Below, piece after piece: positions 26,176 to 37,906 of a stretch of 64,000 nucleotides of DNA (positions are counted from its first letter, which is position 1; every line of letters begins with the position of its first letter). The notes below the pieces were generated by a model. The model was not told the DNA's origin. It was given only the letters and a program-made list of their open reading frames with translations, and made no database searches. The position numbers were made by a program, and so were the translations under genes. The stretch is from Ridgeia piscesae. Its lineage: Eukaryota; Annelida; Polychaeta; Sabellida; Siboglinidae. Where the stretch lies: contig JAODUO010001201.1 of NCBI GenBank assembly GCA_025642075.2, positions 37,501 through 101,500 of the forward strand, written 5' to 3'.

Positions 26176-28593
26176 TACTGTTAATGTTATCACCATTGCA
26201 ACAAGGATGTCTTTCAGCGCCGGTGTCTGGACGATGTCCCCCTGCTATCGGGCAGGCGTCTCTGCGGAGCTGTGCAACCACTGCGCCGAGGGCTGCGGGC
26301 TGAATTGTAATTTGCGGGGCGGGCTGCGGGCTCAGATTTCCAGCGCGCAGGGCCTTAGTGTGCATGCGGCATTGAGCATGTTTGTATAAAATAGTCGTTA
26401 TGTCAACATGAATAAAACATTTATGTCATTCCGCATCTACCTAGCAATCTGCTCAACATCTGTGGGTCGTCACGCTACAGTCGGTGTCGTGTCCCTAGTG
26501 TCACGCTACAGTCGCTGCCGTGTCCCTCGTGTCACGCTACAGTCAGTGCTGCGTCCACGGACCACGATGTAATCAGTGCTTTGTCCTCGGGCTACGATAC
26601 AGTCAGTATAGTCAGAACACTTGTTGACAATTGCCTGAAGGTGGCTCTGTTTGTTGTCCGTGTTAGAACAGGTGTCGGCAAATAGCGCTGCAGGGTAGTG
26701 TTCTGCGGATTATAGCAAGTGCCTATACTCAGTCGAGTTTCCATGATCTAGCGAGTCCCTATATTCGAATTCGTATTATTCTAACGAGTGTCCTACGATC
26801 TGACGAGTTCTTGCATTCAGGGGAATGCCCTAGCGCCTATATTTTGACTGGTGCAATAGATTACTAAAGGTTATATGCTGGTTCGACCAACACAACTATT
26901 GTAAATCATCCTGTTTATTCTATCCGAAAGTTGATGGCACGCAATAATCATGTTCAAGACTGTTTATTTACAGAACAGCTGCGGTTAGTCCTTGTCACCG
27001 TCATATCTCTGACGTCACCCGAGAACGCGCCCGTGCCGTTTCGCAAACTTTCCTATGACAAGCATACTTGATTAATGGTGATGTATCGCTCTTACAGCCG
27101 CGAGTAAAATGATAAATGCACCTCCACTGACATGACGATGGCTATTTTTGTGCAAACTGACCATTTCACCTGAAACATCCTAGGCAGATACGTGTGATAA
27201 ACAAGAATGGTTGCTGTCAAAAGTGAATGATTGTATTTGTGTTTGGCTGCTCGGGAATTTGACACTGACGTGTTTATATAGTTCTATTAACGAATGTAGG
27301 CCTGTACATGATATAAGTAAAACTCGCGGTTTTTTGCATTTATTTAAACCACTTAATTTAACTAACTGACTGGTTGCACATTTTCGTTTGAGCTACTCGT
27401 ATAACTATCGCGAAAGTACATTTTTAAACGTGTCTGTTTGTTGTGCTACACAATGTCAACGAGGATGGTAATTGTTAAAGGGAATTCCACTGAATCTGGT
27501 GTCTTGAATATGGGTAACTCGCCACTGCGTTGAAAGTCAAAGAGCGTCGTGGGTAGGATTATTAAAACCAGAACAATTTAAATTTTAAAAAACCCTTTTC
27601 TTTATCCACAGGCTGTGAGACACTTGAACCGTTAGATGCACTATTTTATGTCACCTTGCTTATTTATTTCTTGCGTATTTATTATTTATTCACCATTTAT
27701 TTATTTACGTATTTATCTAATGTGTATACCACATAACTGTCTGTTAATTTTTTACTTCTCTAGTTAATTTATTTTATATCTGTGTATGCCATTATGCTTT
27801 CTTTACTCAGGTTTAGTTTTATATTTCATCAGATGACAAGGTTTAGATTTACATTCGCCACCTATCTACTAAGTTGCCAGTGCATTAAGGTCATCGTTCA
27901 AGTTCCAAAATAATCTTAAATAGCGCCCGTTTCCCATAAATACTACTTACTTACGTACATAAGTAACCGGCGTCCGTTACATTGCCCGTGAAGGGGTATA
28001 TAAGAAGATTAGCTGAGTTATCTAGCGATGTTTTCGGAAAGTTTATTCTCCCGCGCAAATACGTTTCGCAATTGCGTCACAGCGTTTCACCGGGTCCAAG
28101 ACATTCGAGTAGGTCGCCGTAGTACCACTGGTAAATGTATATTTCATATTAATAACATTGGTGTGAAGCGTATTATATCGCTATCCAACGCAGAAGAAAT
28201 TGCGTCTGTTTGACCCCCTCGCACCAAGTGAAAGTAGAGCTGCCTCTCATTGGACAATGACATTCCGGGTGATCCTCAGCGTGACCATACAATGTGACAC
28301 CCGCGGCACTTGGTGCGTAAACTGAAGGACTACTCAAGACAGTGGATAGCTTTCATCTTGTTTATTGATCAAATATCTATGAAAGTCGTACAATGTATCA
28401 ACCGTAGTCTATGTGTCAATTAGAAAGTGTAAGGTGTGTGTAACGCTGACAACGCTGGCGAACCCGGCAATGTTTTCCCCGACTGACAGCGGCACCGCGA
28501 TAGCTCCCGTTTAATGTCAACTTAAAAATTCTTTTATCAAACTGGTGGTTTCGAGATTGTCGTTATATTGCATACTATATATTTGCACAAACA
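26176..28593. other. Intergenic, no gene seen
   Basis: No supported exon. About four copies of a roughly 38-bp unit (gtcacgctacagtcagtgct) occur at 26463-26605. Confidence 0.45.
26463..26605. repeat. Roughly 38-bp minisatellite, about 4 copies
   Basis: The phrase cacgctacagtcggtg recurs with substitutions roughly every 38 bases and decays to the right. Confidence 0.75.
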
Positions 28594-28645
28594 AATTCTA
28601 ATAAGTATGCACATACATATTATGTATAGCATACTTATTAGAATT
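28594..28645. repeat. Perfect 17-bp inverted repeat (hairpin)
   Basis: Left arm 28594-28610 (aattctaataagtatgc) is exactly complementary to 28629-28645, with an 18-base AT-rich loop that can itself partly pair. It lies about 40 bases past the poly(A) signal of the minus-strand gene. Confidence 0.9.
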
Positions 28646-28681
28646 GGTTTGGGCCAAATATGGCCTTTGATATAATAGTAG

Positions 28682-28687
28682 TTTATT
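28682..28687 (-). terminator. Poly(A) signal AATAAA of the Kunitz-galaxin gene
   Basis: Canonical hexamer on the minus strand about 100 bases after the stop codon at 28788-28790. Confidence 0.65.
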
Positions 28688-31600
28688 ATTCAAAGTTTGC
28701 ATGTGGGGGGCAATAAGCCAATAGTCTTGTGTGACTAAAAATGTAATAGAATAGTGTGCAAATTCAACTGTTGTGTCAGAAGAGCAATCAGCCAAAGGCA
28801 TTGACTGGTCTCTCCTGCACTTTTCCTCCGCAGCAAACGAACAAGAGGGAGTCATAGGCCACTCTACCGCAGCAAGCGGCGTTGGTCGGTCGCTTCTGTA
28901 CCACTCCGTCACAACACGTCTCCTCCAGTGCGTTGTACGCCTTCTTACCGCAGCATTTCCCATTCCTAGGCTTCCAACTGACGACCCCACTGCAGCACAG
29001 TTCGTCCATTGTGCTGTACGGTTTGGCTGCGAACACAACGTGTGTCGTTACACAGAGAACAACACTGTACAAAGGGGAACACGTAGAACGTGCGGTGAAG
29101 GTAAAGAAGGCTGCCTGCTTCTGAAAGTGTGTCAAAACTATGAAATTGTGGACGTGTGTTTTAAGTAATATATAATAAGTATGGTATGTTTTCAAATAAT
29201 GTATAACAACTATGCCATCCTTCTTCGTAAATGCAGTTGCAGACGTTTTGTACCGTATCAGAAATTATACAAAACATCCCCATATGAATAAAAAGATATC
29301 TTATGAACAACCGATTACTGTCAGGGTAACGTACAGTATAAGCCGTATACGTGGTAATACCCCACAGATAACGGTGAATTTCCAATGTATAAAGACCCTA
29401 CCTTTTTTCGAAACTCGTCGACTAAACACTGAAATGTTACCTACCGAAAGTACCGTGGCCTTGGAGGAAAACTGTAACATACCCCCTTGAATACAAACGC
29501 TGGCTCGATTAGGAAATATTTAGTTAGTATTGAATTAAAATAGACGAATATACACGACACAGGTATGAGCCCACTGTCGTATACACCCTCCTGTGCAATG
29601 CAACGACGCAAGACAATATATGTAATGACAGAGCTTCATCCATCCGAGCTGGGGCTCTTAAACACACGGATGGTATAAAATCTTTTAAACAGATATAAAC
29701 AACGAGACGTCCGATATCGAATGAGATATGTGCACCTTTGGTTCCAGAGAGGGGGAGAGCCCCAGCAACTATCTAACATCTCTGGTAACGATCAACTGTA
29801 TGACCTTGGGTATTAAAAAGAAGAAGAGTAGATGTGAAAAGATGGTTGTTTTTCGGTATACTCTGCACACTGACCTCCGCAGCAGTCGGGACAGATGACG
29901 TCTGGGTGACGGTTGTAGAGCTTGCCCTGACAGCAGAACTGACGCTTCACGTCGAACGCCTTCTTGCCGCAGCACTCGGCGTTCATGGGCCGCTCTTGAA
30001 CGACTCCCTGGCAGCAGATCTCCTTGATGACGTTGTACGGCTTGTTGACGCTGTAGATGGAGTCGACGGCACAACAGTCGACGTCATTCTGCCGGTCGTA
30101 TAGTCTTCTCTGACAGCAGATCTGTTTCACGTGATCATACGGCCGACCATCACAACAGTTCGGGTCGGGAACTGTAAAAAGTGACTCTTAGTGTGAGGTC
30201 GTTTGCCAGGTATCAATCACCTGATTTTTGAGTTGTGTCAAACTACTTTAGGCATCGTGAGGAGGCAACGATGTCTTAGTCAGAGCCAATTTTGTATTAT
30301 GGTCCCAATTGTTTATTTAAACGTAGAAGCAGCGCTTGTTATGCATTGCAATAAGTCAAAGTGATATATCAAATTGATTATATGAAGCAGATGTGTTGCC
30401 ATGAGTTGTTTCATTGGCATTGTTTGCATGGGCCAAATTAAAGATACACTATCACTTCTTGCATCTCGACTGTGTTCTTATGTAGCTACGTTACTTCCCG
30501 CTGTACATAAACATATATAACGCACGTTGCCGTAGTAACACACTATCATATTAAGCATTACTAAACATACCACCGACATTAAACATATACTCGGCTTCTC
30601 TTTACATGCCCCACCACTCACCCACACACTGCGTCACAGGCGGACACGGTGCCTTTTTACACCACACTTTCTTGGCCTCACATATCTGACCTGTCGGGCA
30701 GAAGACTCCCTGAAATGGAAACACTGTATTAACGTTGCGTAGAACATGATAGAATATGATCTGGCTGTAATAGCTTAGAGCAAACGCGAAAAGAAAAAAA
30801 CTGCTACAGGATTGGAAAGGAGTGTTCCAGAATCATGGACTGAAGATAATGAGCAGCCGGAACACGGCATACAGGTTGGACCACACAGAGAGGACATCAG
30901 GTTGGATGAGAAAAAGGTCATACAGCTGGATGGTATATAGGCTACGAAATGGAATGGCTGAGGAGGGTGAATATAAATAAATGATGGTGAGAAGCGGGAG
31001 GGAGAGAGGGAGAGAGGGAGATAGGAGAAGGGAGATAGGGAGAGAAGGAGATAGGGAGAGAGGGAGAGAGGGAGAGAGGGAGAGAGGGAGGAGGGAGATG
31101 AGGAGAGAGGGGAGAGGAGAGGGAGATAGGGAAGAGGAGAGGGAGAGGGAGAGAGGGAGAGAGGAGAGAGGGAGAGAGGGAGAGAGGAGAGAGGGAGAGA
31201 GGGAGAGAGGGAGAGGGAGAGAGGGAGAGAGGGAGAGAGGGAGAGGGAGAGAGGGAGAGAGGGAGAGAGGAGAGTGAAGGAGATAGGAGAGATGGGAGAG
31301 AGGGGAGAGAGGGAGAGAGGGAGAGAGGGAGAGAGGGAGAGAGGAGAGAGGGAGAGAGGGAGAGGGAGAGAGGGAGAGAGGGAGAGAGGGAGAGAGGGAG
31401 AGAGGGAGAGAGGGAGAGAGGGAGAGAGGGAGAGAGGGAGAGAGGGAGAGAGGGAGAGAGGAGAGAGGGAGAGAGGGAGAGAGGGAGAGAGGGAGAGAGG
31501 AGAGAGGAGAGAGGGAGAGAGGGAGAGAGGGAGAGAGGGAGAGAGGGAGAGAGGGAGAGAGGGAGAGAGGGAGAGAGGGAGAGAGGGAGAGAGGAGAGAG

Positions 31601-33596
31601 GGAGAGAGGGAGAGAGAGGAGAGAGGAGAAGAAGAGGGAGAAGGTAGAGAGGGAGAGAGGAGAGTAGGGAGAGGGAGAGAGGAGAGAGGAGAAGAGGGAG
31701 AGAGGGAGAGAGGGAGAAGGGAGAGAAGAGAAGGGAGAGAGGGAGAGAGGGAGAGAGAGAGAGAGGGAGGAGGGAGAGAGGGAGAGAGGGAGAGAGGGAG
31801 AGAGGGAGAGAGGGAGAGAGGGGAGAGAGGAGAGAGGAGAGAGGGAGAGAGGGAGAGAGGGAGAGGAGGGAGAGAGGGAGAGAGGGAGAGAGGAGAGAGG
31901 AGAGAGGGAGAGAGGGAGAGAGGGAGAGAGGGAGAGAGGGAGAGAGGGAGAGAGGGAGAGAGGGAGAGAGGGAGAGAGGGAGAGAGGGAGAGAGGGAGAG
32001 AGGGAGAGAGGGAGAGAGGGAGAGAGGGAGAGAGAGACATATTTCGAAAAACCTGTAGTGAAATGTTCTAAACAAAGTATTACATTATAGTTTGGAGTCA
32101 ATGGTGTTGACAGACCAACGAGGAAGAAAGAGGCTACACGTTTGTCGGAACTACTGGGTTCAACGCATCACAAGAACAAAGTGACGAAGGGTGAACTCGC
32201 AAAGGGGGTTATACTGCATTATAAAGGGAATGCGAAGCGGAAAGTTCCATGCTGGCACATTAACAAGGATCCATGTAAATTACAGCGGGGCGATGCATAA
32301 AACACCAAGGACGTGAACATTAAAAAACGATGTTACCTTGCACGGGTCGACGCATTTGCAGATTTTACATCCATATTCGTCGGTCTGGAAACCAAACTCG
32401 CAGTAGCATCGGCACGGTGGTGGACACCAACACGTTTTGTCACATTCTTCCTTCGTCAGGAAGTTGTTCTTGTTACCTCCGCATCCGCCGTAGATAAACT
32501 TCTCACATTTTCCCGTTTTGCTGTTGAAGAACCAGCGCGGGAAATATGCAAGGCACAAGCCTGGCGCGGCCGGAAGTTTGCACAGCGCCGGAAGTCGCGG
32601 TCCCTTCTCTGTAACCGTAACGCGTTGAACGATTTGAAAGATATAATAATCTCCCTACACAGAGGAGATACCGCAGATGAAAACTGAACAAGGAAACATT
32701 GGATAATCGAAAGTTCAACGCCGCTGGTTTTCGACGCAATTTGTTTTCAGAAACGAGCAGTAAAACAGTTATTCAAAATATTTAGTTGTTCGCAAATTCA
32801 ACATTGTTTAACAAACATTCATCTGTATACATATGTTGAATATTTGTTATAAAAAATGGTGTAAATAGTTGTAAGCAAACGGTGGCTGTGATGTATTTTA
32901 TTGCATGACAAAAAGTTAACATTGTGTTTTTATTGTGTTGTTTGAAGTAGAATGAATAAAACATTAACCTAATCGATAGAATTACAGAACACACACATAG
33001 TACTGTGAATAACGGTAAATATCTCGGTAGATGTCCGTCGTGTAATGGGTATTCTACATTTAGGTGTAATGTTGAACTAAAATTACTGACATTCATGGAA
33101 CACCTGCGTATTTAAACAACATTATCTAAGTTAATGTCGCTACCATAAGGGTGACCAGTTGTTAAACTATTATCCCGTTGAAATACATATACTGCAGCAG
33201 TTGTCGTCAGAAAATATGTTGAAATACATTTTAAATTAGTAACTGGCAATGTAATACATAAATGTATAGCAACAAAAGACCGCAAGACGCAGTGTAACAC
33301 TAGAGCGTGTTCCAATGGAATATGTTCGTCAATGCGTACCAAGTTCGACGGAATCCCTTTCAGTGCCACAAGATGTTGTGCTGGCCACCATCACTAGCCA
33401 CGTGACGCCAACCGCGAACCACCCGACGTCTGTGTTGTGCAACCTGTAAGACGAAGATGAAGCAATTTTGTTTGATTCTACTGGTCCCGGAAAATGACTG
33501 TGCGCCAACACATTGTGATAAACTTGTTAACTGAGTGATTCATTTGTATACTTTTGACGACACGTGACAGTAGTCTGAGTGATGTATGTATGTATG

Positions 33597-33658
<62 letters not shown>

Positions 33659-34064
33659 CTAACTACCAAGTATAAGTATGTATAACTTAAACAGTATACA
33701 CTATTCAATAAATTATGTAACTTTTTCAAAATTACCATTCGCCATACTGGACAATGAAGGTTCGGCGGGCGAATATAATAATTTTTCATCTTTTGCGCAG
33801 TTTTCTCCATAACCTGCATATTACATGTAACTTTAATACTATAATGTGACCGCTACGATGTTTACGAATACCGACGTCACACATCTGCAAATACTGTGCT
33901 CGGGTATACACATTCAAATTAAGCATACGACATTTAACACACGGTGTATAAACCGTAAAATGTGTACTTACATGTTGCTTCGAAAGCCGCTGGAGCTCTT
34001 ATGATTTGCCTCTCGCCGTTTAGCAAACCTATAAATGCTCCTCCGCCTTAATGGCCTCTTTATA
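28682..34064 (-). CDS. Secreted Kunitz-antistasin-galaxin protein (333 aa), gene span
   Basis: Six-exon model on the minus strand: about 34030-33972 (5' UTR plus AT), 33443-33340, 32608-32337, 30709-30622, 30171-29875 and 29026-28788. Phases agree at every junction, giving 1002 nt or 333 residues. Layout: signal peptide 1 to about 26 (hydrophobic [13 protein letters not shown]); Kunitz/BPTI domain, Cys 45-54-70-78-91-95, with canonical spacing x8, x15, x7, x12, x3; antistasin-like domain about 97-125; short module 127-154 (CPTGQIC...APCPPVTQC); galaxin-type region 161-333 with 12 CC pairs. The Kunitz P1 residue is Leu55, so trypsin is not the expected target; elastase- or chymotrypsin-like proteases fit better. 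Galaxins are skeletal organic-matrix proteins of corals with relatives in other invertebrates. The protein is probably extracellular; a matrix or protease-control role is inference. Confidence 0.85.
28788..29026 (-). CDS. Kunitz-galaxin gene, last exon (galaxin repeats)
   Basis: Acceptor gtgttcgcag, phase 1, stop TGA at 28790-28788. Carries five CC pairs in the galaxin rhythm ([33 protein letters not shown]). The frame ends after VNAFG. Confidence 0.88.
29027..29874. other. Intron between the two galaxin exons
   Basis: Unique sequence without repeats or mobile-element proteins. Confidence 0.6.
29875..30171 (-). CDS. Kunitz-galaxin gene, galaxin exon 1
   Basis: 297 nt, phase 1-1, acceptor cactttttacag, donor GGAG|gtcagt. 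Seven CC pairs: [50 protein letters not shown] and DCCG. The spacing alternates as in galaxin. Confidence 0.88.
30172..30621. other. Intron, no features
   Basis: AT-rich unique sequence between the short-module exon and the galaxin exon. Confidence 0.6.
30622..30709 (-). CDS. Kunitz-galaxin gene, short Cys-module exon
   Basis: 88 nt, phase 0 in and phase 1 out, acceptor tttccatttcag, donor TGTGG|gtgagt. Encodes [24 protein letters not shown], a compact C-x5-C-x6-C-x4-C motif (residues 130-154) of a type seen in many secreted invertebrate proteins near Kunitz domains. Confidence 0.8.
30985..32037. repeat. Polypurine (GGGAGA)n-type repeat, about 1.05 kb
   Basis: Almost pure purines on the + strand in GAGAGGGA/GGGAGA units. 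It lies in the intron of the minus-strand gene, so the pre-mRNA carries a kilobase of pyrimidines. The Ser/Leu/Pro and Glu/Arg frames are artefacts. Confidence 0.97.
32337..32608 (-). CDS. Kunitz-galaxin gene, Kunitz plus antistasin exon
   Basis: 272 nt, acceptor ttacggttacag, donor CAAG|gtaaca, phase 1 in and phase 0 out. The Kunitz part includes [27 protein letters not shown] and EECDKTC. The antistasin-like part is [20 protein letters not shown] followed by KICKC. Both inhibitor units sit in one exon. Confidence 0.9.
33340..33443 (-). CDS. Kunitz-galaxin gene, signal-peptide exon
   Basis: 104 nt, acceptor ttcgtcttacag, donor CTTG|gtacgc (phase 1). Its first base is the G of the start codon if joined to the AT that ends exon 1. 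It then reads [13 protein letters not shown] and [11 protein letters not shown]. An unspliced reading could start at 33511 instead, with a longer, less signal-like N-terminus. Confidence 0.75.
33600..33656. repeat. (TA)n microsatellite
   Basis: Pure TA run in intron 1 of the Kunitz-galaxin gene. Confidence 0.95.
33972..34035 (-). other. Kunitz-galaxin gene exon 1 (5' UTR and AT of start codon)
   Basis: Ends in AACAT|gtaagtac, a strong donor (33971-33966). The transcription start is estimated about 30 bases downstream of the TATA box, giving roughly 60 bases of leader. Confidence 0.6.
34058..34064 (-). promoter_or_regulatory. TATA box candidate
   Basis: TATAAAG on the minus strand (ggatataaagagg), correctly placed before exon 1 of the Kunitz-galaxin gene. 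Confidence 0.55.
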
Positions 34065-34069
34065 TCCGT

Positions 34070-35655
34070 GACGCAGAAGACGGCCTTCCCCGTGTGACCT
34101 CACCTGTTTGACCGTAGGTAGTTAACGCGTCACGCTGTGATTCGAAGAACCATTCAGTAAAATTTCAGTGAGATAAATGTCCGTACGTGGATGGGCGTTC
34201 TTAGTTGTAAAGCGGAGCCTGTGTGTGGTTCTCGTTCGGCGCCTCTTAATGGGTGTCTTTACCAAATTGATTGATCATCCGCTATTTTAAGCGCAGGTGA
34301 AATGACAGCAAATGAGGGGTGTGGGTGTAATGTGACAATCCGCCCTTAACAGGAAAACTATTTACAACCAACTAGTCGTGGAGTAATAACTTAGTACGTC
34401 AATTTTATTGGGGCGTGCCACCGAGCTGTGTAGCTCCTGTTTGGAATGTTGTGCACTGACGCACGGGGTCTCCCTGGCTGCTAAATATAGGCCAGTGACA
34501 CTCCCTTCGTTGGGATTCGCTAAAACACGTTGAGACTCTCATAAAATGTCCAATATCAACGCATGTAATTGCCAATAACAACCATGAACATAAATTTGCG
34601 CCCACAAATCCCCCATCTACTCAAAATATATCCATTCCCTCACATCATATGTGTAGACCGAAGTGACTTGAATATCGAATTTTCAATCACACCAGTACTA
34701 CCTAAAATATATAAACAACCGAAAAATATACAATGCAAAACACGTCCAAAACATGAATTTCAATGGTTACTTCCGGTGACAACGATATTAGTACCGTTTG
34801 AAAGTTGGCACTTCTGATATTCAAACACACAAATGGTTTCCCGATAATAATTGTAATTAAAATAACATATAACTGCCGGTTCCGTTTTTTTGTAACACAC
34901 ACTGGCGTGGACACGGTTCAGCTATTTACCGATTTAAACCCGCCTTTTTATTTCATCCGCCTAGTTTTAAACGCGTGCGAGACTGACATCATCCCTGTCG
35001 GCTTGAAGTCGTAACAACTTATCAACAGAAAGATTGTGTACCCCTATAGTTTCCGTTGTTTTGGCAAATTAGTTATTGTGACGCCGAGTTAAAGACCGCT
35101 GCTGTCAAAGCACACAAGTTACACAGCCATTTAAAGTGGGCGTGGCTTACAGCACGAAGTCCTATGCATGTATACATCCTATGCAAAGTTGCGCGTCCGT
35201 CGGTTAATGGGCAGACATTGTGGACGAAAGACGTTTTTTTCCGGTGGTGTATAAAACACGCGATCAACACAATTCGGTGGAATGTGAAAAGGTAATTTTA
35301 GAATGATTATCTGGAAACCATGTATATGCCAGAACAGCAGAATGTTTAGCTCATTTATACGTCATTTTCGTTTGTGAAAATTGTCCCTGGTCATAAAACT
35401 GTCTCCATGGCATAAACTGGCAATATTATACCTCTAAGGCTTCTGTGTAACAAATGATATTTACGGTACTACGCGAAATTGTGCTCATGTTTGTGAATAG
35501 GGTTAAGCACGGGATACTCTAGCATATTTTATCCAGCCCCACATTACTAGGCAGTGTTAGTTTAGTCCGGTCGGGTCACAGGCGGGTCTTCACTTCCGAT
35601 AGTAAACGGGGAATTCGGTGTCGGTCTGGAGTAGTCGAAGGTTTCCAAGCAGTGT
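34070..35655. other. Upstream intergenic region, no gene seen
   Basis: Only short chance frames. May hold regulatory sequence of the minus-strand gene. Confidence 0.4.
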
Positions 35656-35971
35656 CTTAATTAATAATAATAATAATAAAGCTTTTTTGCCATATTCAAC
35701 GTGCGTTACATGATGAATTGGAATGTAGTCTGGCGTTGACTCATATAGTGCCTATATATACAATAAAATGAAATATGGCATATAAATATAAGATATAGTT
35801 ATAAGATATACATTGTACATAATTTGTTCTTTAAAATGTTTTTTAATATAATAAATAAATAAAGACAAAATTAAAATTATAGATTATCTATTTAACAATA
35901 ATTGTGGTGTAAACTAGTTAATAAATAAATAAATAAATAAATATATAAAATGTCCTTTAAAATTGTTTTAA

Positions 35972-36021
<50 letters not shown>

Positions 36022-36360
36022 TATCTTCTAAAAATATAATCTAAATTAGTAAACATACATTATAAGAGGACTAAAATATCATTTAAAAGTATATTTACAA
36101 ATACAATTGAATGCGTCCAATTTTGTTTAAAAATATATTTATACAATTATTAAGTTAAGCTAAGATTTCAGGAGAAGAGAGGATTGTTGTTCAGCACCAC
36201 CGATCCGCTACTGAGAATAGGTACACCCACACCCCACACGCGTACGGCTCAGCCATACCAACCAGCGCCAGAAAAATAACAATTCCGCCAGAGCGGCGAA
36301 AACAGCCAAGTTTCCAGGGTCTTTACATCTACGTTCTAAATTTCATTCCTGATAAGGCTG

Positions 36361-37467
36361 CTACGGCACTTGGGTAAAAACTATTTCTAAAGCGATTTGT
36401 TTTCGTACGGATTCATCTATAGCGTTTGCCTGACGGTAATAGTTCGAAAAGATAATGGGCGGGGTGAGTTTGGTCTGAGATAATTTTACAGGCTCTTTTT
36501 TGGATCTGTCTTTATGTATGGCTGTTAGAGAGGTGAGTTCACTACCGACAATTTTGGAAGCTGTTTTCACCACTCTGTCAAGCCTGCCCCTCTGGCGCTG
36601 GCTGATGCCGCCGAACCACACACATATTGAGAATGTAAGAATACTCTTAGTAGCAGAACGATAGAACTGAACAAGAATTTCTCTCCTCAGCCCGAACTTC
36701 TTTAGTTGGCGCAGGAAGAACAGTCTTTGTTGGGCCTTTTTGACGACAGCGTCTGTGTTGTTTTCCCAAGCTAAGTCAGTTGATATTATCGTACCTAGAA
36801 ATTTAAAACAGTCCACCCTTTCGATAGAGTCGCCGTTAACAATAATGGGAGCAAGTGGGTTTTTCCTCTTCCTAAAATCTACGATCGTCTCTCGAGTTTT
36901 GGACGCATTCAGTTGTAACTTGTTAGTGTCACACCACGACACCAGACTGCTAACTTCATGGCGGTATTCAGACTCATTTGAGTCCGACACCAGCCCTACT
37001 AATGTGATGTCATCTGCAAACTTTAGCAATGGTACAGAAGAGTGATGTGAAACACAGTCATTTGTAAACAGAGAATATCGCAACGGGGAAAGGACACATG
37101 CCTGAGGAGTCCTCGTGTTCATGATAATAGTACTGGAAACTATACTGTTCATCTTAACAACCTGTGATCGCTGTAGCAAAAAGTCCAGAAGCCAGTAACA
37201 CATTGATGGGTCAAGTGACAGCAACTGAAGTTTGTCGTACAGCTGCTGAGGGATGACCGTATTGAAGGCAGAACTGTAGTCAACGAAGAGGTTGCGTGCA
37301 TATGTGTTCGGATAATCCAAGTGCTTCATCACAAAATGCAGGGCCAATGCAACAGCATCATCGGTGCATCTGTTCTCCCTGTACGCGAATTTATGTGAAT
37401 CCATGCTGGAGTTGTTGACCGACTTCAAATATCTCAGTACCAATCGCTCAAACACCTTCATCACCAC
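36361..37467 (-). pseudogene. LINE reverse transcriptase, C-terminal part
   Basis: 368-codon open stretch. RT motifs: FVDYSSAFNTV (A), the PQACVLSPL region (B), LLKFADDITL (C) and CFKFLGTI (D/E). It is followed by the RLDRVVKTASKI segment and a degraded LPSGKRYR-like tail typical of L2 elements. Separated by frameshift from the rest of the ORF. Confidence 0.9.
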
Positions 37468-37906
37468 GGGGCGGAAGTCATTAAGCGCTGTCGCTTGAGG
37501 CTTCTTCGGTACCGGAATTATGCTTGCTGCTGTGCAGATTGAGAGAGGCGTTAAATAAGTCTGTAAATACAGTTGCTAATTCATTAGCGCAGTATTTCAA
37601 AGTTGATGTGGAAACGTTGTCCGGACCAGCTGCTTTCCTGCTGCTCTGTTGCTTGAGTAGCTTCCTCACCTCGTGCTCTTGAACAGTGAAGGGTGGGGGG
37701 AGTGGCACAGCAGGGTCTGGGAGGCTGCCAGATGTTGGCGTCAAATTCTGGCGGTCGAAGCGGGCGTAAAAGTGGTTAAAGTTGTCAGGTGTTGCTGATT
37801 CAAAGCCAGGTATTGAATGCTTTTGCTTGTAGCCAGTAATGCACTGGAGTCCTTGCCAGACAGCGCTGGTATCGTTTGAAAGGAACTGGCCTTCAAGTTT
37901 GCGCCT

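Noticed and set aside
28028..28213. 60-codon frame upstream of the hairpin
   Set aside because: No similarity, no conservation evidence and no transcript signals.
30775..32101. 420-codon Ser/Leu/Pro frames on the minus strand
   Set aside because: Polypyrimidine microsatellite within the Kunitz-galaxin intron; sequence carries no other information.
34405..34605. Minus-strand frame with a signal-peptide-like start (MGANLCSWLLLAITCV)
   Set aside because: Only 66 codons, no cysteine framework or neighbouring exon in phase; likely chance.
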